Origin: Roseovarius sp.
GTDB lineage: Bacteria; Pseudomonadota; Alphaproteobacteria; Rhodobacterales; Rhodobacteraceae
Assembly (NCBI GenBank): GCA_021775255.1
Contig: JAJFIA010000016.1
Location: 1-45,233 of the forward strand
Reading direction: 5' to 3'
Length of the DNA stretch: 45,233 bases
The translations under genes and the position numbers were made by a program. Numbering within the stretch: the stretch's first letter is position 1; each line of letters starts with the position of its first letter. Of this stretch, positions 33,946-45,233 are shown one piece after another. The notes under the pieces were generated by a model. That model did no database searches. It was not told where the DNA came from and saw only the letters and a program-made list of their open reading frames with translations.

Positions 33946-35372
33946 ATTCTCCGCGATTCACTTGATACCAAAGGAAATACCTTGGCCGGATTAAGCAACC
34001 ATTCACGATCAAACACATCCTTTACCGCCATCTGAATATCCAGATCATCCGCCGCATACTGATCCATCATCAGATCACGCTTTTCCACGCCAACGCCGTG
34101 TTCGCCGGTCAGACAGCCGCCAACCTCCACACACAGCCGCAGAATATCGGCGCCAAAAGCCTCGCACAGTTCCAGATCGCCAGGCTTGTTGGCATCATAA
34201 AGGATCAGCGGGTGCATATTGCCGTCGCCCGCGTGAAACACATTGCCCACATCCAGCCCGTATTGGCGGCTCATCTCGCCGATGCGTTTCAAAACAAAGG
34301 GCAGTTGGCTGACCGGGATGGTGCCATCAAGGCACATGTAATCATTGATCTGCCCCATCGCGCCAAAGGCCGATTTGCGCCCCAGCCAGATTTTGGCGCT
34401 TTCCTCGGGCGAGGCACTTTCGCGCAACTCAACCGGATCATGCCGCCGGGCAATCTCAAGGATAATCTCAAGCTGCTCGTCAATCTCGGCCGCACTGCCC
34501 TCAACCTCGATGATCAGCAGCGCCTCGCAATCGGGGTATCCGGCATGGGCAAAAGCCTCGGTCGCGCGGATGCAGGGCCGGTCCATGAATTCAATCGCCA
34601 CCGGCAGAACACCGGCCTTGATGATATCGCTGACACAGGCCCCCGCCACCTCATTACTGTCAAATCCGATCAGCACGGGCCGCGCGCCTTCAGGCGAGCG
34701 CAGGATGCGCAACGTGGCCTCGGTAACCACGCCAAGCTGCCCCTCTGAGCCACAGATCAGCCCCAGAAGATCAAGCCCTTCGGCATCAAGGTAAGGCCCG
34801 CCGATTTCCGTGATAGTGCCATCCATCAACACCATGGTCACACCCATCAGGTTATTGGTGGTCACGCCGTATTTCAGGCAATGCGCCCCGCCGGAATTCA
34901 TCGCAATATTGCCGGCAATGGCACAGGCAAGCTGACTTGAGGGATCAGGGGCGTAGAAAAAACCGTTTTCCTCAACCGCGCCGGTGACAGAAAGGTTGGT
35001 GCGCCCCGACTGCACCCTGATAAAGCGGTTGTCATAATCGGTTTCCAGCACATCATTAAGCCGCGCCACCCCCAAAATCACACTGTCGGCCGTGGGCAAA
35101 GCCCCGCCCGCCAGCGAGGTGCCCGCGCCGCGCGGTACCACCGGCACGCCCATCTGATGACAGATGCGCAATGCATCCGATACTTCCTGTGTTGATCTGG
35201 GCAATACCACAGCAAGCGGCACGCATTTATAGGCCGTCAGCGCATCACATTCATAAGCGCGGGTTTCCGAGGTTTCGGATATAATGGCATCTTTCGGCAT
35301 AACTTGTTGTAATTTAGCAATTAATTCAGGCTTCCGGGAAAATATTTCCGGGTCTGGTATGGGCATTTCCAT
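33942..35372 (-). CDS. glcD: Glycolate oxidase FAD-linked subunit GlcD
   Basis: This is a 476-residue catalytic flavoprotein that oxidises glycolate. FAD-binding blocks are PVVPRGAGTSLAGGALP, the AIAGNIAMNSGGAHCLKYGVT segment, and the C-terminal HAGDGNMHPLI and GGCLTGEHGVGVEKR with conserved His. The start at 35372 (MEMPIP) has AGGTG upstream; the longer reading begins with an atypical sequence and is rejected. It is the first gene of the operon, coupled to the small ORF downstream. The divergent neighbour is the lipoprotein at 35642. Confidence 0.94.
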   Translation of the reverse strand: MEMPIPDPEIFSRKPELIAKLQQVMPKDAIISETSETRAYECDALTAYKCVPLAVVLPRSTQEVSDALRICHQMGVPVVPRGAGTSLAGGALPTADSVILGVARLNDVLETDYDNRFIRVQSGRTNLSVTGAVEENGFFYAPDPSSQLACAIAGNIAMNSGGAHCLKYGVTTNNLMGVTMVLMDGTITEIGGPYLDAEGLDLLGLICGSEGQLGVVTEATLRILRSPEGARPVLIGFDSNEVAGACVSDIIKAGVLPVAIEFMDRPCIRATEAFAHAGYPDCEALLIIEVEGSAAEIDEQLEIILEIARRHDPVELRESASPEESAKIWLGRKSAFGAMGQINDYMCLDGTIPVSQLPFVLKRIGEMSRQYGLDVGNVFHAGDGNMHPLILYDANKPGDLELCEAFGADILRLCVEVGGCLTGEHGVGVEKRDLMMDQYAADDLDIQMAVKDVFDREWLLNPAKVFPLVSSESRRI

Positions 35373-35641
35373 CAGGGCACCTTTATCAATGCCTGCGCCA
35401 CAATTCCGCTGTTGGAACCCGCGCAGTAACGATTGGTAATAAAATATAACCAATTCTAACCTCTGGCAAGCCCAATGTCATCCACATTCCGGCGGTTATG
35501 CACAGTTTACCGAAAATGCCAATGTCCAAAGCGGCCCGGAAATTGCTGTGTCGGCTTTTTTCACTAAATGAAATTTTGATGTTTCCCCCCTGCCCCAATA
35601 TCGGTTAAGCTGTTACAAAAAATAAAGAAAGCGAGAGGCAG

Positions 35642-36256
35642 ATGAGCAGAACCCTTCGCGCATTGATGCTGGTTTTACTGGCCGCGGCCTGTGGCAGCCG
35701 TGGCGATAACGGCCCTGCGCCCAGTAACCTTGAACATGCCTGCGCCATCCTGGATGAGCGCCCTGGATTTCGCCGGGCCTTCGCCGCATCCGAGCGCCGC
35801 TGGGGCGTGCCGGTGCCGGTGCAAATGGCCATCATCTATCAGGAAAGCAAATTTATCAGCGATGCCCGCACCCCGTTTCGCTATACCCTGGGCGTGATCC
35901 CCATGGGCCGCCAAAGCTCGGCTTACGGCTATTCTCAGGCGCTGGATGGGACATGGGATGAATACCGCGACGATACCGGAAACCGCCGCGCCCGGCGCGA
36001 CAATATCAATGACGCCGCCGATTTCATGGGCTGGTATATGGCGGAAAGTTCTGAAAAACTGGGCATTTCCCTTTCGGATACCCGCTCGCAATATCTTGCC
36101 TATCACGAGGGCCGCACCGGCTTCAAACGCGGCACATATACTGGCAAACCATGGCTTATGCGGATCACCGATGAGGTTGCATCGCGGGCGCTGGACTATA
36201 ACTTTCAGTTACAGGAATGCGGTGGCAAGCAGAGGTTTGGCAATACCCTTCTCTGA
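35642..36256 (+). CDS. Lytic-transglycosylase-like lipoprotein
   Basis: This is a 204-residue lipoprotein. The lipobox LAAAC17 ends the signal peptide, so the mature protein is anchored through C17. The domain (about 50-185) resembles the lysozyme-like SLT fold. A glutamate in VQMAIIYQESKF is placed like the catalytic Glu, with SSAYGYSQALDGTWDEY and YLAYHEGRTGFKRGTY as the later SLT motifs. Cleavage of peptidoglycan glycan strands is inferred. It converges with lolA (11-base gap). Confidence 0.82.
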   Translation: MSRTLRALMLVLLAAACGSRGDNGPAPSNLEHACAILDERPGFRRAFAASERRWGVPVPVQMAIIYQESKFISDARTPFRYTLGVIPMGRQSSAYGYSQALDGTWDEYRDDTGNRRARRDNINDAADFMGWYMAESSEKLGISLSDTRSQYLAYHEGRTGFKRGTYTGKPWLMRITDEVASRALDYNFQLQECGGKQRFGNTLL

Positions 36257-36267
36257 GCAGATCCATC

Positions 36268-36873
36268 TTAATTCTCGCGGTGGATCACAGCACCTTTCGG
36301 CAGGGTGAACAACCCTTCATCAAACTGCCCGCCTTTGGTCAGATCCCCCAGCACAACACTGGTACGCCCGCCATTGTCATCATTGATCACCCAGCGGCTC
36401 AGGCGCACCGGATTATCGGTAAAGACCAGATCAATACTGCCATATTCCGTATGTTTCGGGTCTTGCGCCCGCACCGTGGTATAGGTGCCATCGCCGTAAT
36501 GCCCGGTCACCATTTTCGCCTGGTTCAGATTTACCCGCCGCGCCAGTATCACCGAAAGCGGGGTGCGAAACAGCGGATAGGCATCCGGGCGCTGATTGGA
36601 TTTGGCATCCACAATCGCCACCGATGTGCCATCGGCAATCACCAGCGTCTGTTCGGGCGGGTCATACTCAAACCGCACCTTTCCGGGCCGTTGGATATAT
36701 AGCCGCCCGGTGCTTTTGCTGCCGTCGTCATTGATCTGGGTGAATTGCGTCTCAGCGGTCTTGATCCCGTTGAGATATTTGGAAAGCACCGGCAGCGGGA
36801 TTTTCTCCGCCGCAGCAGGCAGGGCCATCACCGCAAGTAATGCAGGGGCCATGAGGAAACGAAACATATTCAT
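36268..36873 (-). CDS. lolA: Outer-membrane lipoprotein carrier LolA
   Basis: This is a 201-residue periplasmic chaperone that shuttles lipoproteins from LolCDE to the outer membrane. A signal peptide (1 to about 22, ending AAA|E) is followed by family blocks YLNGIKTAETQFTQIN, GRLYIQRPGKVRFEYDPPE and LFTLPKGAVI near the end. Gene order after ftsK is normal for Rhodobacterales, but here a 476-base gap with structured sequence separates the two. Confidence 0.9.
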   Translation of the reverse strand: MNMFRFLMAPALLAVMALPAAAEKIPLPVLSKYLNGIKTAETQFTQINDDGSKSTGRLYIQRPGKVRFEYDPPEQTLVIADGTSVAIVDAKSNQRPDAYPLFRTPLSVILARRVNLNQAKMVTGHYGDGTYTTVRAQDPKHTEYGSIDLVFTDNPVRLSRWVINDDNGGRTSVVLGDLTKGGQFDEGLFTLPKGAVIHREN

Positions 36874-36895
36874 GCTTTCTTATCTAAACACTCGC

Positions 36896-36915
36896 GGCAG
36901 GAATTACATCCTGCC
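36896..36915. promoter_or_regulatory. Palindrome upstream of lolA
   Basis: A perfect 7-bp inverted repeat, GGCAGGA (36896-36902) and TCCTGCC (36909-36915) with a 6-nt loop, lies 23 bases upstream of the lolA start. It may be an operator or a hairpin in the leader. Confidence 0.4.
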
Positions 36916-36929
36916 TGTTTGGTTAAATA

Positions 36930-37141
36930 TGCACATGAAGCCCGGTCAGGCAATAACATGCGGGTTGATATACTATATCAACGGGTCACATACGCCGGGC
37001 GAGATTCCAAGTCCGGTCAAAAAAGATATGTCTGCAAATCGCGTTTGTCGGCTTCGATATCAACCTGCATGTTATCCTTGCCCGGAATCAAGGGCGAAGC
37101 CCGCCGGGCAGAGCCCGACCGCCCCATGGGCGGGCTCTTTT
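36930..37141 (+). ncRNA. Candidate structured RNA with intrinsic terminator between lolA and ftsK
   Basis: Segments 36953-36971 and 37057-37075 are complementary over 19 bases, with one position a G-U pair in RNA. The inner 36964-36971 (GTTGATAT) can instead pair with 36975-36982 (ATATCAAC) in a perfect 8-bp hairpin with a 3-nt loop, so two exclusive folds exist. The 3' end has GAGCCCG (37111-37117) and CGGGCTC (37131-37137), followed by TTTT, a plus-strand terminator. No gene follows on that strand, so a free-standing sRNA is more likely than a leader. Overall shape, a long rod with a large central bubble, is 6S-like, but I cannot confirm that. No gene symbol is given. Confidence 0.4.
37111..37141 (+). 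terminator. Intrinsic terminator of the candidate RNA
   Basis: A 7-bp stem, GAGCCCG/CGGGCTC (37111-37117 and 37131-37137), has a GC-rich loop and is followed by TTTT on the plus strand. No annotated plus-strand gene ends here, which implies a transcript from the region upstream. Confidence 0.6.
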
Positions 37142-37161
37142 GCGATGTTGAGCATCCTATA

Positions 37162-37269
37162 GAGTGCGGGAAGATATGGCACCATATAAATGCCCGTCAA
37201 AACTGTTGCACATGCCCACCCGCGGTCGGGCACTGCCCGGCTTGATCAACGGCGGTAATGCCCCGCACT
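37162..37269. repeat. Second inverted-repeat pair in the lolA-ftsK gap
   Basis: AGTGCGGG near 37162 and CCCGCACT near 37262 are perfectly complementary and about 100 bases apart, in a gap with no credible gene (37146-37349). This may close another structured RNA or be incidental. I see no terminator directly after it. Confidence 0.3.
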
Positions 37270-37349
37270 GAGGGCCAACTGGGTTTTGTGGGCATTCTTG
37301 AATTTTGGTGTTCGGCCAAGGCACGGCCTTTAGAACAAGGCGGTAACAC

Positions 37350-40172
37350 TCACTCCTCCGGCACCAATATCTCGCGCTTGCCCACATGGTTGGCGGCGCT
37401 GACAACACTCTCATCTTCCATCTGCTCCACCAGACGCGCGGCCTTGTTATAGCCGATTGCCAGTTTACGCTGAATATAAGAGGTGCTGCATTTGCGATCC
37501 GTCAGCACAATTTGCACCGCCTGATCATAAAGTGCGTCCTCGCCATCGGTGTTGCCGCCAAGGCCCAGCACCGCGTCAATATTGCCCGCCTTGTCCTCGG
37601 GCGGGCCGGCCACCACATGGCTCACATATTCCGGCGGACCATTGGCCTTGAGATTATTCACCACCTCTTCGACCTCTTCATCGCTGACAAAGGGCCCATG
37701 ACAGCGGGTGATCTTGCCGCCGCCCGCCATATAAAGCATATCGCCCATGCCCAGCAGTTGCTCGGCGCCCATCTCGCCCAGAATGGTGCGGCTGTCGATT
37801 TTCGAGGTTACCTGAAAGCTGATCCTGGTGGGAAAGTTGGCCTTGATCGTGCCGGTGATCACATCCACCGAGGGCCGCTGCGTGGCCATGATCAGGTGAA
37901 TGCCCGAGGCCCGCGCCATCTGCGCCAGCCGCTGAATACAGGCCTCGATCTCTTTGCCCGCGACCATCATCAGGTCCGCCATCTCATCGACGACCACCAC
38001 GATATAGGGCATCCGCTCGGGTGCGAATTCTTCGGTTTCAAACACCGGCTCGCCGGTGGCATCGTCGAAACCGGTCTGCACCGTGCGGCTGAACATCTCG
38101 CCTTTGGCCAGGGTCTCATCCACCCGGCCATTATAGCCGTCAATGTTGCGCACCCCCATTTTTGACATCTTGCGGTAGCGCTCTTCCATCTCGCCCACGA
38201 CCCATTTGAGGGCCACAACCGCCTTCTTGGGATCGGTCACAACCGGGCTGAGAAGATGCGGAATCCCGTCATACACGCTCAGTTCCAGCATCTTTGGGTC
38301 AATCATGATCATCCGGCATTCATCCGGGGTGAGCTTATATAAAAGGCTCAGGATCATCGTGTTGATCGCCACCGATTTGCCCGATCCGGTTGTCCCGGCA
38401 ATCAGCAAATGCGGCATCCTGGCAAGGTTCACGATCATCGCGTCGCCGCCAATATCCTTGCCCAGCGCTATGGGAAGCTGCTGATGGCCATCGCCAAAGC
38501 CGCGGTTCGCCAGAATCTCGCGCAGCATCACCTTCTCGCGGTGCTCATTGGGCAATTCAATCCCGATGACCGACCGCCCCGGCACCGTCGATACCCTTGC
38601 GCTCAGCGCCGACATCGAGCGCGCAATATCATCCGACAGCCCGATCACCCGGCTCGCCTTCAGGCCCGGCGCGGGCTCCAGCTCATACATCGTCACAACC
38701 GGGCCGGGGCGCACGCTCACGATATCGCCCTTGACGCCGTAATCATCCAGCACCGCCTCCAGCATCCGGGCGTTTTGCTCCAGAGCCTCATCGCTCAGAT
38801 TATGCCGCTCGATCGCCACCGTATTGGCCAGCAAACTCAAGGGCGGCAGCTCGTATGCGGGTCTCTGCTTATCCTCAAACTGCAGGCCGGGCTGCGCCTC
38901 GGCGATTGCCCTTTGCGACGGCTGCACCGGTTTGCGCGGCGTATGCTGCACCACCGAGCGCGGTGCGGATGTGGGAATATGCAAAGCCTCGGCAGGCTCC
39001 GGCTCAACCGCGAATTCAGGCTCAGACACTTGCTCCAGCACCTCATCTTGCGGCTCAACTGCTGTCAATGGCGGCTCGGGCGGCAATTCGGCACCGCGCG
39101 CAGGGTTGAACACCAAAGGCTCAGGCCCCCGGCCCCGGCCCTTGGTCAGCGACGTATCCTCAATTACAGGTTTTGCCCTGCCGCGCGATTTGATCGCCTC
39201 ACTGATGCGCGCCGAAATCCGTTCCGGACCGGGCGGCAATTCGCCCCTGTCCGGTGCTTCCCGTTCAACCAGTTCAGGCTCGGGCCCGGGCTGCCTGCGA
39301 ATAAGCGAGGGCATGCGCGACAACAACCCGCCGGTTTTCACCGGTGCTTCCTCAACCACGTCCTCAACCACATCTTCGATCACCGGTTCAAGCGGCCGTG
39401 AGACCAGCGGCTCGGCCATGGCCCGGCGCGCCCGTGGCGCATCCGCCTCCCGCGCCAGCCGCTCGCGGCGTTCCGCATTGCGCGCCTGAAGCGCACCCGC
39501 GCCCTTCACAGCGCCAGCAGTACCCTTCCCAAGCAAAGCCATGATCCCCGCATAGGTCATGATCACACCGATGAGCATGAACCGCACCAGCCGCATCAGT
39601 TCGGCCCGGTTGAAGCCCAGCACAAACGCGCCGAAAAGCAGCATCAGTGCCCCCAACAGCAGCGAAATCAGCTTGATCCCAAGCGTCGCACTCATCGGCA
39701 CAATGCCCAGAAGCGCCCCCAGCGCCATATCGCCGAACAGGCCACCCAGGCCAAAACTATGGGTGGCATTCCAGGCCTCTCCCGGCATCAATGCCGAGGC
39801 ATAAAGCGCCAGAACCGCAATCCAGATGGGGGCAAAAATAAGCCGCCCGATGGCGCGTTCCTGCCCCTTATGCAGCAAAAACCGCAGGCCCCAGACCCCC
39901 GGCACAATCGCCAGCCCCCAGGCGCCCCAGCCAATAATCATGAACAAAGGTGCGGCAACCGAGGCACCAATGGCGCCCAACCAGTTCTTGATCGGCGCAT
40001 CCGTGGCCGACATCCAGCTTGGATCATCGGGGCTGTAGGATGCGATCAGCATCATTGCCATCACCCCCAGCGCCAGCAATCCAAGCCCCAGCAATTCCTT
40101 GCCGCGCTTTTCAATCGCCTGCGCCACTTTACTATCCAATAACGGGTCTCTTGCCCTTGTCTGAAATGCCAT
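37350..40172 (-). CDS. ftsK: DNA translocase FtsK
   Basis: This is a 940-residue septal DNA pump. Four N-terminal transmembrane helices (about 27-215) precede a Pro/Glu-rich linker (about 240-430). The RecA-like motor has Walker A GTTGSGKS at 593-600 and Walker B around [14 protein letters not shown]-terminal winged-helix gamma domain (about 870-935, [24 protein letters not shown]) reads KOPS-type sites in other species. It moves chromosome ends through the septum. It probably forms an operon with the aminotransferase gene upstream (25-base gap). Confidence 0.96.
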   Translation of the reverse strand: MAFQTRARDPLLDSKVAQAIEKRGKELLGLGLLALGVMAMMLIASYSPDDPSWMSATDAPIKNWLGAIGASVAAPLFMIIGWGAWGLAIVPGVWGLRFLLHKGQERAIGRLIFAPIWIAVLALYASALMPGEAWNATHSFGLGGLFGDMALGALLGIVPMSATLGIKLISLLLGALMLLFGAFVLGFNRAELMRLVRFMLIGVIMTYAGIMALLGKGTAGAVKGAGALQARNAERRERLAREADAPRARRAMAEPLVSRPLEPVIEDVVEDVVEEAPVKTGGLLSRMPSLIRRQPGPEPELVEREAPDRGELPPGPERISARISEAIKSRGRAKPVIEDTSLTKGRGRGPEPLVFNPARGAELPPEPPLTAVEPQDEVLEQVSEPEFAVEPEPAEALHIPTSAPRSVVQHTPRKPVQPSQRAIAEAQPGLQFEDKQRPAYELPPLSLLANTVAIERHNLSDEALEQNARMLEAVLDDYGVKGDIVSVRPGPVVTMYELEPAPGLKASRVIGLSDDIARSMSALSARVSTVPGRSVIGIELPNEHREKVMLREILANRGFGDGHQQLPIALGKDIGGDAMIVNLARMPHLLIAGTTGSGKSVAINTMILSLLYKLTPDECRMIMIDPKMLELSVYDGIPHLLSPVVTDPKKAVVALKWVVGEMEERYRKMSKMGVRNIDGYNGRVDETLAKGEMFSRTVQTGFDDATGEPVFETEEFAPERMPYIVVVVDEMADLMMVAGKEIEACIQRLAQMARASGIHLIMATQRPSVDVITGTIKANFPTRISFQVTSKIDSRTILGEMGAEQLLGMGDMLYMAGGGKITRCHGPFVSDEEVEEVVNNLKANGPPEYVSHVVAGPPEDKAGNIDAVLGLGGNTDGEDALYDQAVQIVLTDRKCSTSYIQRKLAIGYNKAARLVEQMEDESVVSAANHVGKREILVPEE

Positions 40173-40197
40173 TTTTACCTCACCCTCACTTTGAATC

Positions 40198-41385
40198 TCA
40201 TGCGAACAAACAGCCCCTGAGCTTGATCAGCCCTTCCGCCATCTCCTCAAACGGGGCGACCATCGCCACCCGGATATATCCCTTACCGGGGTTCACGCCC
40301 CCGGCCTTGTGGCCCAGATAGGCCCCCGGCAGCACCATCACGCCGGTCTCCTGCCACAGTTTGATCGTCGCGGCCTCGCCATCCTCTACGGGCAACCACA
40401 GGAAAAATCCGGCCTCAGGGCTGTGATAGCCCGGCAGATTGCCCATGATCTCATCGGCGCGGGCGTATTTTTGTGCATAAAGCGCCCGGTTTTCCACCAC
40501 ATGCGCCTCATCCTCCCACACCGCTTTGGCGGCATGTTGCAAAGGCATCGGCAGGGGTGATCCGGCATAATTGCGCAATTCCTTAATGCGCCTAATGCTC
40601 TCCGGCCCCCCCGCCACAAAGCCCGAGCGCAACCCCGGCAGGTTTGAGCGCTTTGACAGCGAATGAAAGCTCAGAACCCGTTCTGGATCCGCGCCCAGAT
40701 CCCTTGCCACCTCAAGCACACCGGTTGGCGGCGCATCGCGGTAAATCTCGGCATAACATTCATCGGCAAAAATCCTGAAATCATATTTTTCCGCCAAACC
40801 GATCAACCCGGCCCAATAATCCCGGCGCGCCACCGCCCCTTGCGGATTGGAGGGCGAGCACAGATAAACCACCGCCGTGCGGTTCAGGATATCCTCGCTC
40901 AACCCATTGAAATCAGGCAAATATCCTGTGTCCCGCGTGGCATTCATGAACACCGGCTCGGCCCCCACCGATAGTGCCGCCACCATGTAAACCTGATAAA
41001 ACGGATTCGGGATCAGCACCACAGATTGGCCATTCTTGCGCCCATTCTTGTATTCGGGGCAAAGCGCCATCATCGCATTATAAAGCCCCTCGCGGGTACC
41101 ATTCAATGCCATCACATTCGCGTCCGGGTCCAGCGTCACAGCATAACGCCGCTCTACCCAATCACAGATCGCGGCCCTGAGCCCCGGCATCCCCTCATTC
41201 ACCGGATACGTGCCAAAGCCATCCGCGTGCCGGGCAATAATATCCATGATCCACGGCGGAAAATCATGCCCCGGCTCGCCAATGGTCATGCGCATCGCCT
41301 CGCCGCCGGGCTGATAGCTGTCAAGCAGGCTCCGCAGACGCGGAAACGCATAGGCCGGAAGGTTCGAAAACCGCTCGGGAAACAT
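40198..41385 (-). CDS. PLP-dependent aminotransferase (DapC/aspartate aminotransferase-like)
   Basis: This is a 395-residue fold-type I aminotransferase. Typical features are the N-terminal [15 protein letters not shown], the [13 protein letters not shown] cofactor loop, LCSPSNPQG, the [10 protein letters not shown] block and the catalytic lysine in [19 protein letters not shown] role as N-succinyldiaminopimelate aminotransferase in lysine/peptidoglycan synthesis is plausible from resemblance to DapC, but other substrates are possible. It is directly upstream of ftsK on the same strand. Confidence 0.88.
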   Translation of the reverse strand: MFPERFSNLPAYAFPRLRSLLDSYQPGGEAMRMTIGEPGHDFPPWIMDIIARHADGFGTYPVNEGMPGLRAAICDWVERRYAVTLDPDANVMALNGTREGLYNAMMALCPEYKNGRKNGQSVVLIPNPFYQVYMVAALSVGAEPVFMNATRDTGYLPDFNGLSEDILNRTAVVYLCSPSNPQGAVARRDYWAGLIGLAEKYDFRIFADECYAEIYRDAPPTGVLEVARDLGADPERVLSFHSLSKRSNLPGLRSGFVAGGPESIRRIKELRNYAGSPLPMPLQHAAKAVWEDEAHVVENRALYAQKYARADEIMGNLPGYHSPEAGFFLWLPVEDGEAATIKLWQETGVMVLPGAYLGHKAGGVNPGKGYIRVAMVAPFEEMAEGLIKLRGCLFA

Positions 41386-41530
41386 CTGTTACTGCCTCAA
41401 TTTCGGGATCATTTACGCCCCGCTTTGTTTGAATTTACCCGCCCCCCGGCCTCAGGTCCATCAAAAACCACCTAAATCGCGATTATTGTGGTATTTTTAG
41501 CAGCCACGCCCTATGCGAGGCAGCCTGTAA

Positions 41531-43648
<2,118 letters not shown>

Positions 43649-43960
43649 ATCCCCAACCGCCCCTTGATCCGCTTCAATCGGATGTCTGCGGCGTTTGGTT
43701 TGCACATATAAAGCCGACAGCGGGCTTTGGCGTTCTGGTGATCCGCCCGCAAGCGGGCACGAAGCCTGAAACAGCCTGTCTGAGACTTTGAATAATGTGG
43801 TTAATTGACATTGGAAACATTTGTTTCCATGTTTCCTTATTATGAACGATCCTCAAGAATACCCTGATATTGTACTGCGCGCGCCGCTGTTATGCCGCAG
43901 TTGTGCCCGAATTTCCCGTGAAAACCGAGTTAAGTAAAAATGTATGTAAAGGTATAATAA
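43649..43960. other. Gene-free gap between fadH and the LysR gene
   Basis: This 312-base stretch holds no credible gene. AAAGCC/GGCTTT (about 43709-43727) and GCCCGC-AA-GCGGGC (about 43745-43758) are small hairpins that may end fadH transcription. TTGACA (43805-43810) and the inverted repeat GGAAACA-TT-TGTTTCC (43813-43828) may belong to the LysR promoter. The LysR start at 43961 follows AAAGG. Confidence 0.4.
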
Positions 43961-44866
43961 ATGGATCGCCTTACCGAAATGGAGGCCTTTGCCACAGTTG
44001 TTGATCAAGGTGGCTTTACCGATGCAGCCCGCAAGATGGGCATCTCGAAATCCGCTATATCCAAGCATGTGTCATCGCTTGAGGCCCGGCTTGGCGCGCG
44101 GCTTCTGAACCGTACAACAAGGCGTGTCTCACCCACCGAAATTGGCCTTGCCTATTATGACCGCGCCCTGCGTGTCCTGAATGACGCGGGCGAGGCCGAT
44201 GCGCTTGTCAGCTCGATGCAATCCGATCCGTCAGGCCTGTTGCGCATCTCTGTGGCCACCGATTTCGGTGTCAATCATCTCAGCCCGGTTTTGGGTGAAT
44301 TTCTTGAGGAATACCCCGATATTTCCGTCAACATGGTGCTGGATAACCGCTTTGTCGAGCTGATCTCCGAAGGCTTTGACATGGCCATCCGTGTGGGTGA
44401 TCTGGAAGACAGCTCCATGCGCGCGCGCAAACTGACCGATACCACCAAACGCATGGTGGCAAGCCCGGACTACCTTAACAAAAATGGCCGTCCCAGCAAG
44501 ATTGACGATCTCAACGGCCATAAATTGCTGCATTATTCCAATCAATCCAATGGCTCGGTGTGGAAAATCACCGCCCCCTCGGGCGAAAAACGTCAGATTC
44601 GCACCGCCGGCGGGTTTTCGGTCAATGACGGGCAATCGCTACTGAACGCCGCCATATCCGGCCTTGGCATCGCCTATCTGCCCAGTTTCCTTTATGCGAA
44701 ATCCATGAAACTGGGCCAGATCGTTGATGTCATCCCCGATCTGCCGGTTGAGACCCACGGCATCTATGCGGTCTACCCGCCCGGGCGTTTCACCCAGCCC
44801 AAAGTCCGTGCCTTTGTTGATTTTCTGGCCCGGGTTTTTGCCAATAAAGGGCCGGCAAACTGGTAG
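43961..44866 (+). CDS. LysR-family transcriptional regulator
   Basis: This is a 301-residue LysR regulator. An N-terminal helix-turn-helix (about 2-60; MEAFATVVDQGGFTDAARKM then SKSAISKHVSSLEARLGARLL) is followed by a periplasmic-binding-like effector domain (about 90-295; LRISVATDFGVNHLSPVLGEFL, ISVNMVLDNRFVELISEGFDMAIRVG). It is of the AaeR/DmlR-like subgroup. Effector and targets are unknown. It is downstream of fadH on the same strand, separated by 312 bases with possible promoter elements. Confidence 0.9.
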   Translation: MDRLTEMEAFATVVDQGGFTDAARKMGISKSAISKHVSSLEARLGARLLNRTTRRVSPTEIGLAYYDRALRVLNDAGEADALVSSMQSDPSGLLRISVATDFGVNHLSPVLGEFLEEYPDISVNMVLDNRFVELISEGFDMAIRVGDLEDSSMRARKLTDTTKRMVASPDYLNKNGRPSKIDDLNGHKLLHYSNQSNGSVWKITAPSGEKRQIRTAGGFSVNDGQSLLNAAISGLGIAYLPSFLYAKSMKLGQIVDVIPDLPVETHGIYAVYPPGRFTQPKVRAFVDFLARVFANKGPANW

Positions 44867-45003
44867 GGTTGCCGCGAAAATCCCCTCACCGCAGGCGCAG
44901 CGCAACATTGCATAAACGCCTGCCCGTGGGATGGCGCAACAACATTTGAGCTCTGCCCCTTTATCGCGGCTTATCACATCCGCCCTCTGAACGATGCGCC
45001 ACC

Positions 45004-45233
45004 CTCACCAAAGCGCCAGCCCGCCCGAACGGGCAGGCGCTGCCCGGCGGCACGACGCGCCTTGATTCCGGGCCGGGCACCCAATCACAAGCCGCGCGAT
45101 TGCCAGACCGCAGGATGGCGACCCGACAGGTGTTAGGTCCACTTTATCCCCGCCAAATCCGAAAAACCTCAAACCTGAGTGCTTTCCTCACCAAATCGCC
45201 AGCCCGTCCGGGCGGTCTGGCAATCGCGCGGCG
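45004..45233. repeat. Repeat-rich intergenic region at the window end
   Basis: The stretch 44867-45233 has no visible gene. A perfect 21-bp inverted repeat occurs at 45091-45111 and 45212-45232 (left arm begins GCCGCGCGATTGCC). A 24-base direct repeat with two differences (begins CTCACCAAA) occurs at 45004-45027 and 45187-45210. The first copy sits in a near-perfect hairpin (AGCGCC...GGCGCT, about 45012-45041). These may be members of a dispersed palindromic repeat family or the edge of a small mobile element continuing beyond the window. Confidence 0.6.

Noticed and set aside
34098..34748. 216-residue open frame opposite glcD
   Set aside because: It is a shadow of a confidently assigned gene.
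36930..37141. tmRNA, RNase P RNA or SRP RNA in the lolA-ftsK gap
   Set aside because: None of the conserved sequences of these RNAs (such as GGTTCGAATCC or the RNase P GAAAGTCCGG context) was seen in the right arrangement.
36919..37245. 108-residue plus-strand open frame in the lolA-ftsK gap
   Set aside because: It runs through the complementary segments and the terminator-like hairpin, has no ribosome-binding site or recognisable domain, and shows no coding character. A structured RNA explains the region better.
37157..37414. 85-residue minus-strand open frame overlapping the ftsK 3' end
   Set aside because: It overlaps ftsK in another frame, has no motif, and extends into the non-coding gap.

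Overview
The window looks like chromosomal DNA of a marine alphaproteobacterium, most likely Rhodobacterales (Roseobacter group). The evidence is GC-rich coding DNA, many overlapping ATGA gene junctions, a Rhodobacterales-style block of aminotransferase, ftsK and lolA, a znuA/zur-znuC-znuB locus, and a glcDEF operon. This is judged from the sequence alone; no search was run. I saw no tRNA, rRNA, CRISPR array, prophage or insertion sequence.

Region 1 (1-5.8 kb): a minus-strand type II secretion (T2SS) operon encodes the pseudopilins GspG, H, I, J and K, then GspL and GspM, then a small membrane-anchored ORF where gspN would sit. The prepilin peptidase gene gspO is divergent. gspC lies 9 kb away (13778-14620). 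gspD, gspE and gspF are not in the window.

Region 2 (5.9-13.1 kb), the most interesting part: a five-gene minus-strand operon sits between the two T2SS pieces. In transcription order it encodes a Tat-exported multicopper oxidase, a Tat-type SCO-fold protein that has lost its CxxxC cysteines, a 643-residue secreted protein of unknown fold, a canonical SCO1/SenC copper chaperone, and a cytochrome c fused to a periplasmic-binding-protein-like domain. The order oxidase, SCO, unknown, SCO, cytochrome matches my memory of the iodide oxidase (iox) cluster of iodide-oxidising Alphaproteobacteria. Because that enzyme is extracellular, the flanking T2SS suggests a route out of the cell for a copper-loaded oxidase folded in the periplasm. 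An unusually AT-rich 0.7 kb leader precedes the operon.

Region 3 (14.8-20.5 kb): a methyltransferase-like gene, two tandem paralogous EamA-type transporters with the same C-terminal tail, a small cupin and an AMP-binding acyl-CoA synthetase. Region 4 (20.6-24.8 kb): zinc uptake genes znuA / zur-znuC-znuB with a Zur-box-like palindrome, followed by a ferric-iron-binding protein gene. Region 5 (24.9-29.4 kb): nicotinate phosphoribosyltransferase, an FAD-linked oxidase divergent from a GlxA-type regulator, and a small heat-shock protein with a ROSE-like RNA thermometer.

Region 6 (29.5-35.5 kb): two tandem trypsin-like proteases with the same C-terminal tail, then the glycolate oxidase operon glcD-(small ORF)-glcE-glcF. 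Region 7 (35.6-41.4 kb): a lytic-transglycosylase-like lipoprotein, lolA, an intergenic region with a candidate structured RNA, ftsK and a DapC-like aminotransferase. Region 8 (41.6-45.2 kb): a FadH-like flavin/Fe-S oxidoreductase, a LysR regulator and a terminal region of inverted and direct repeats.
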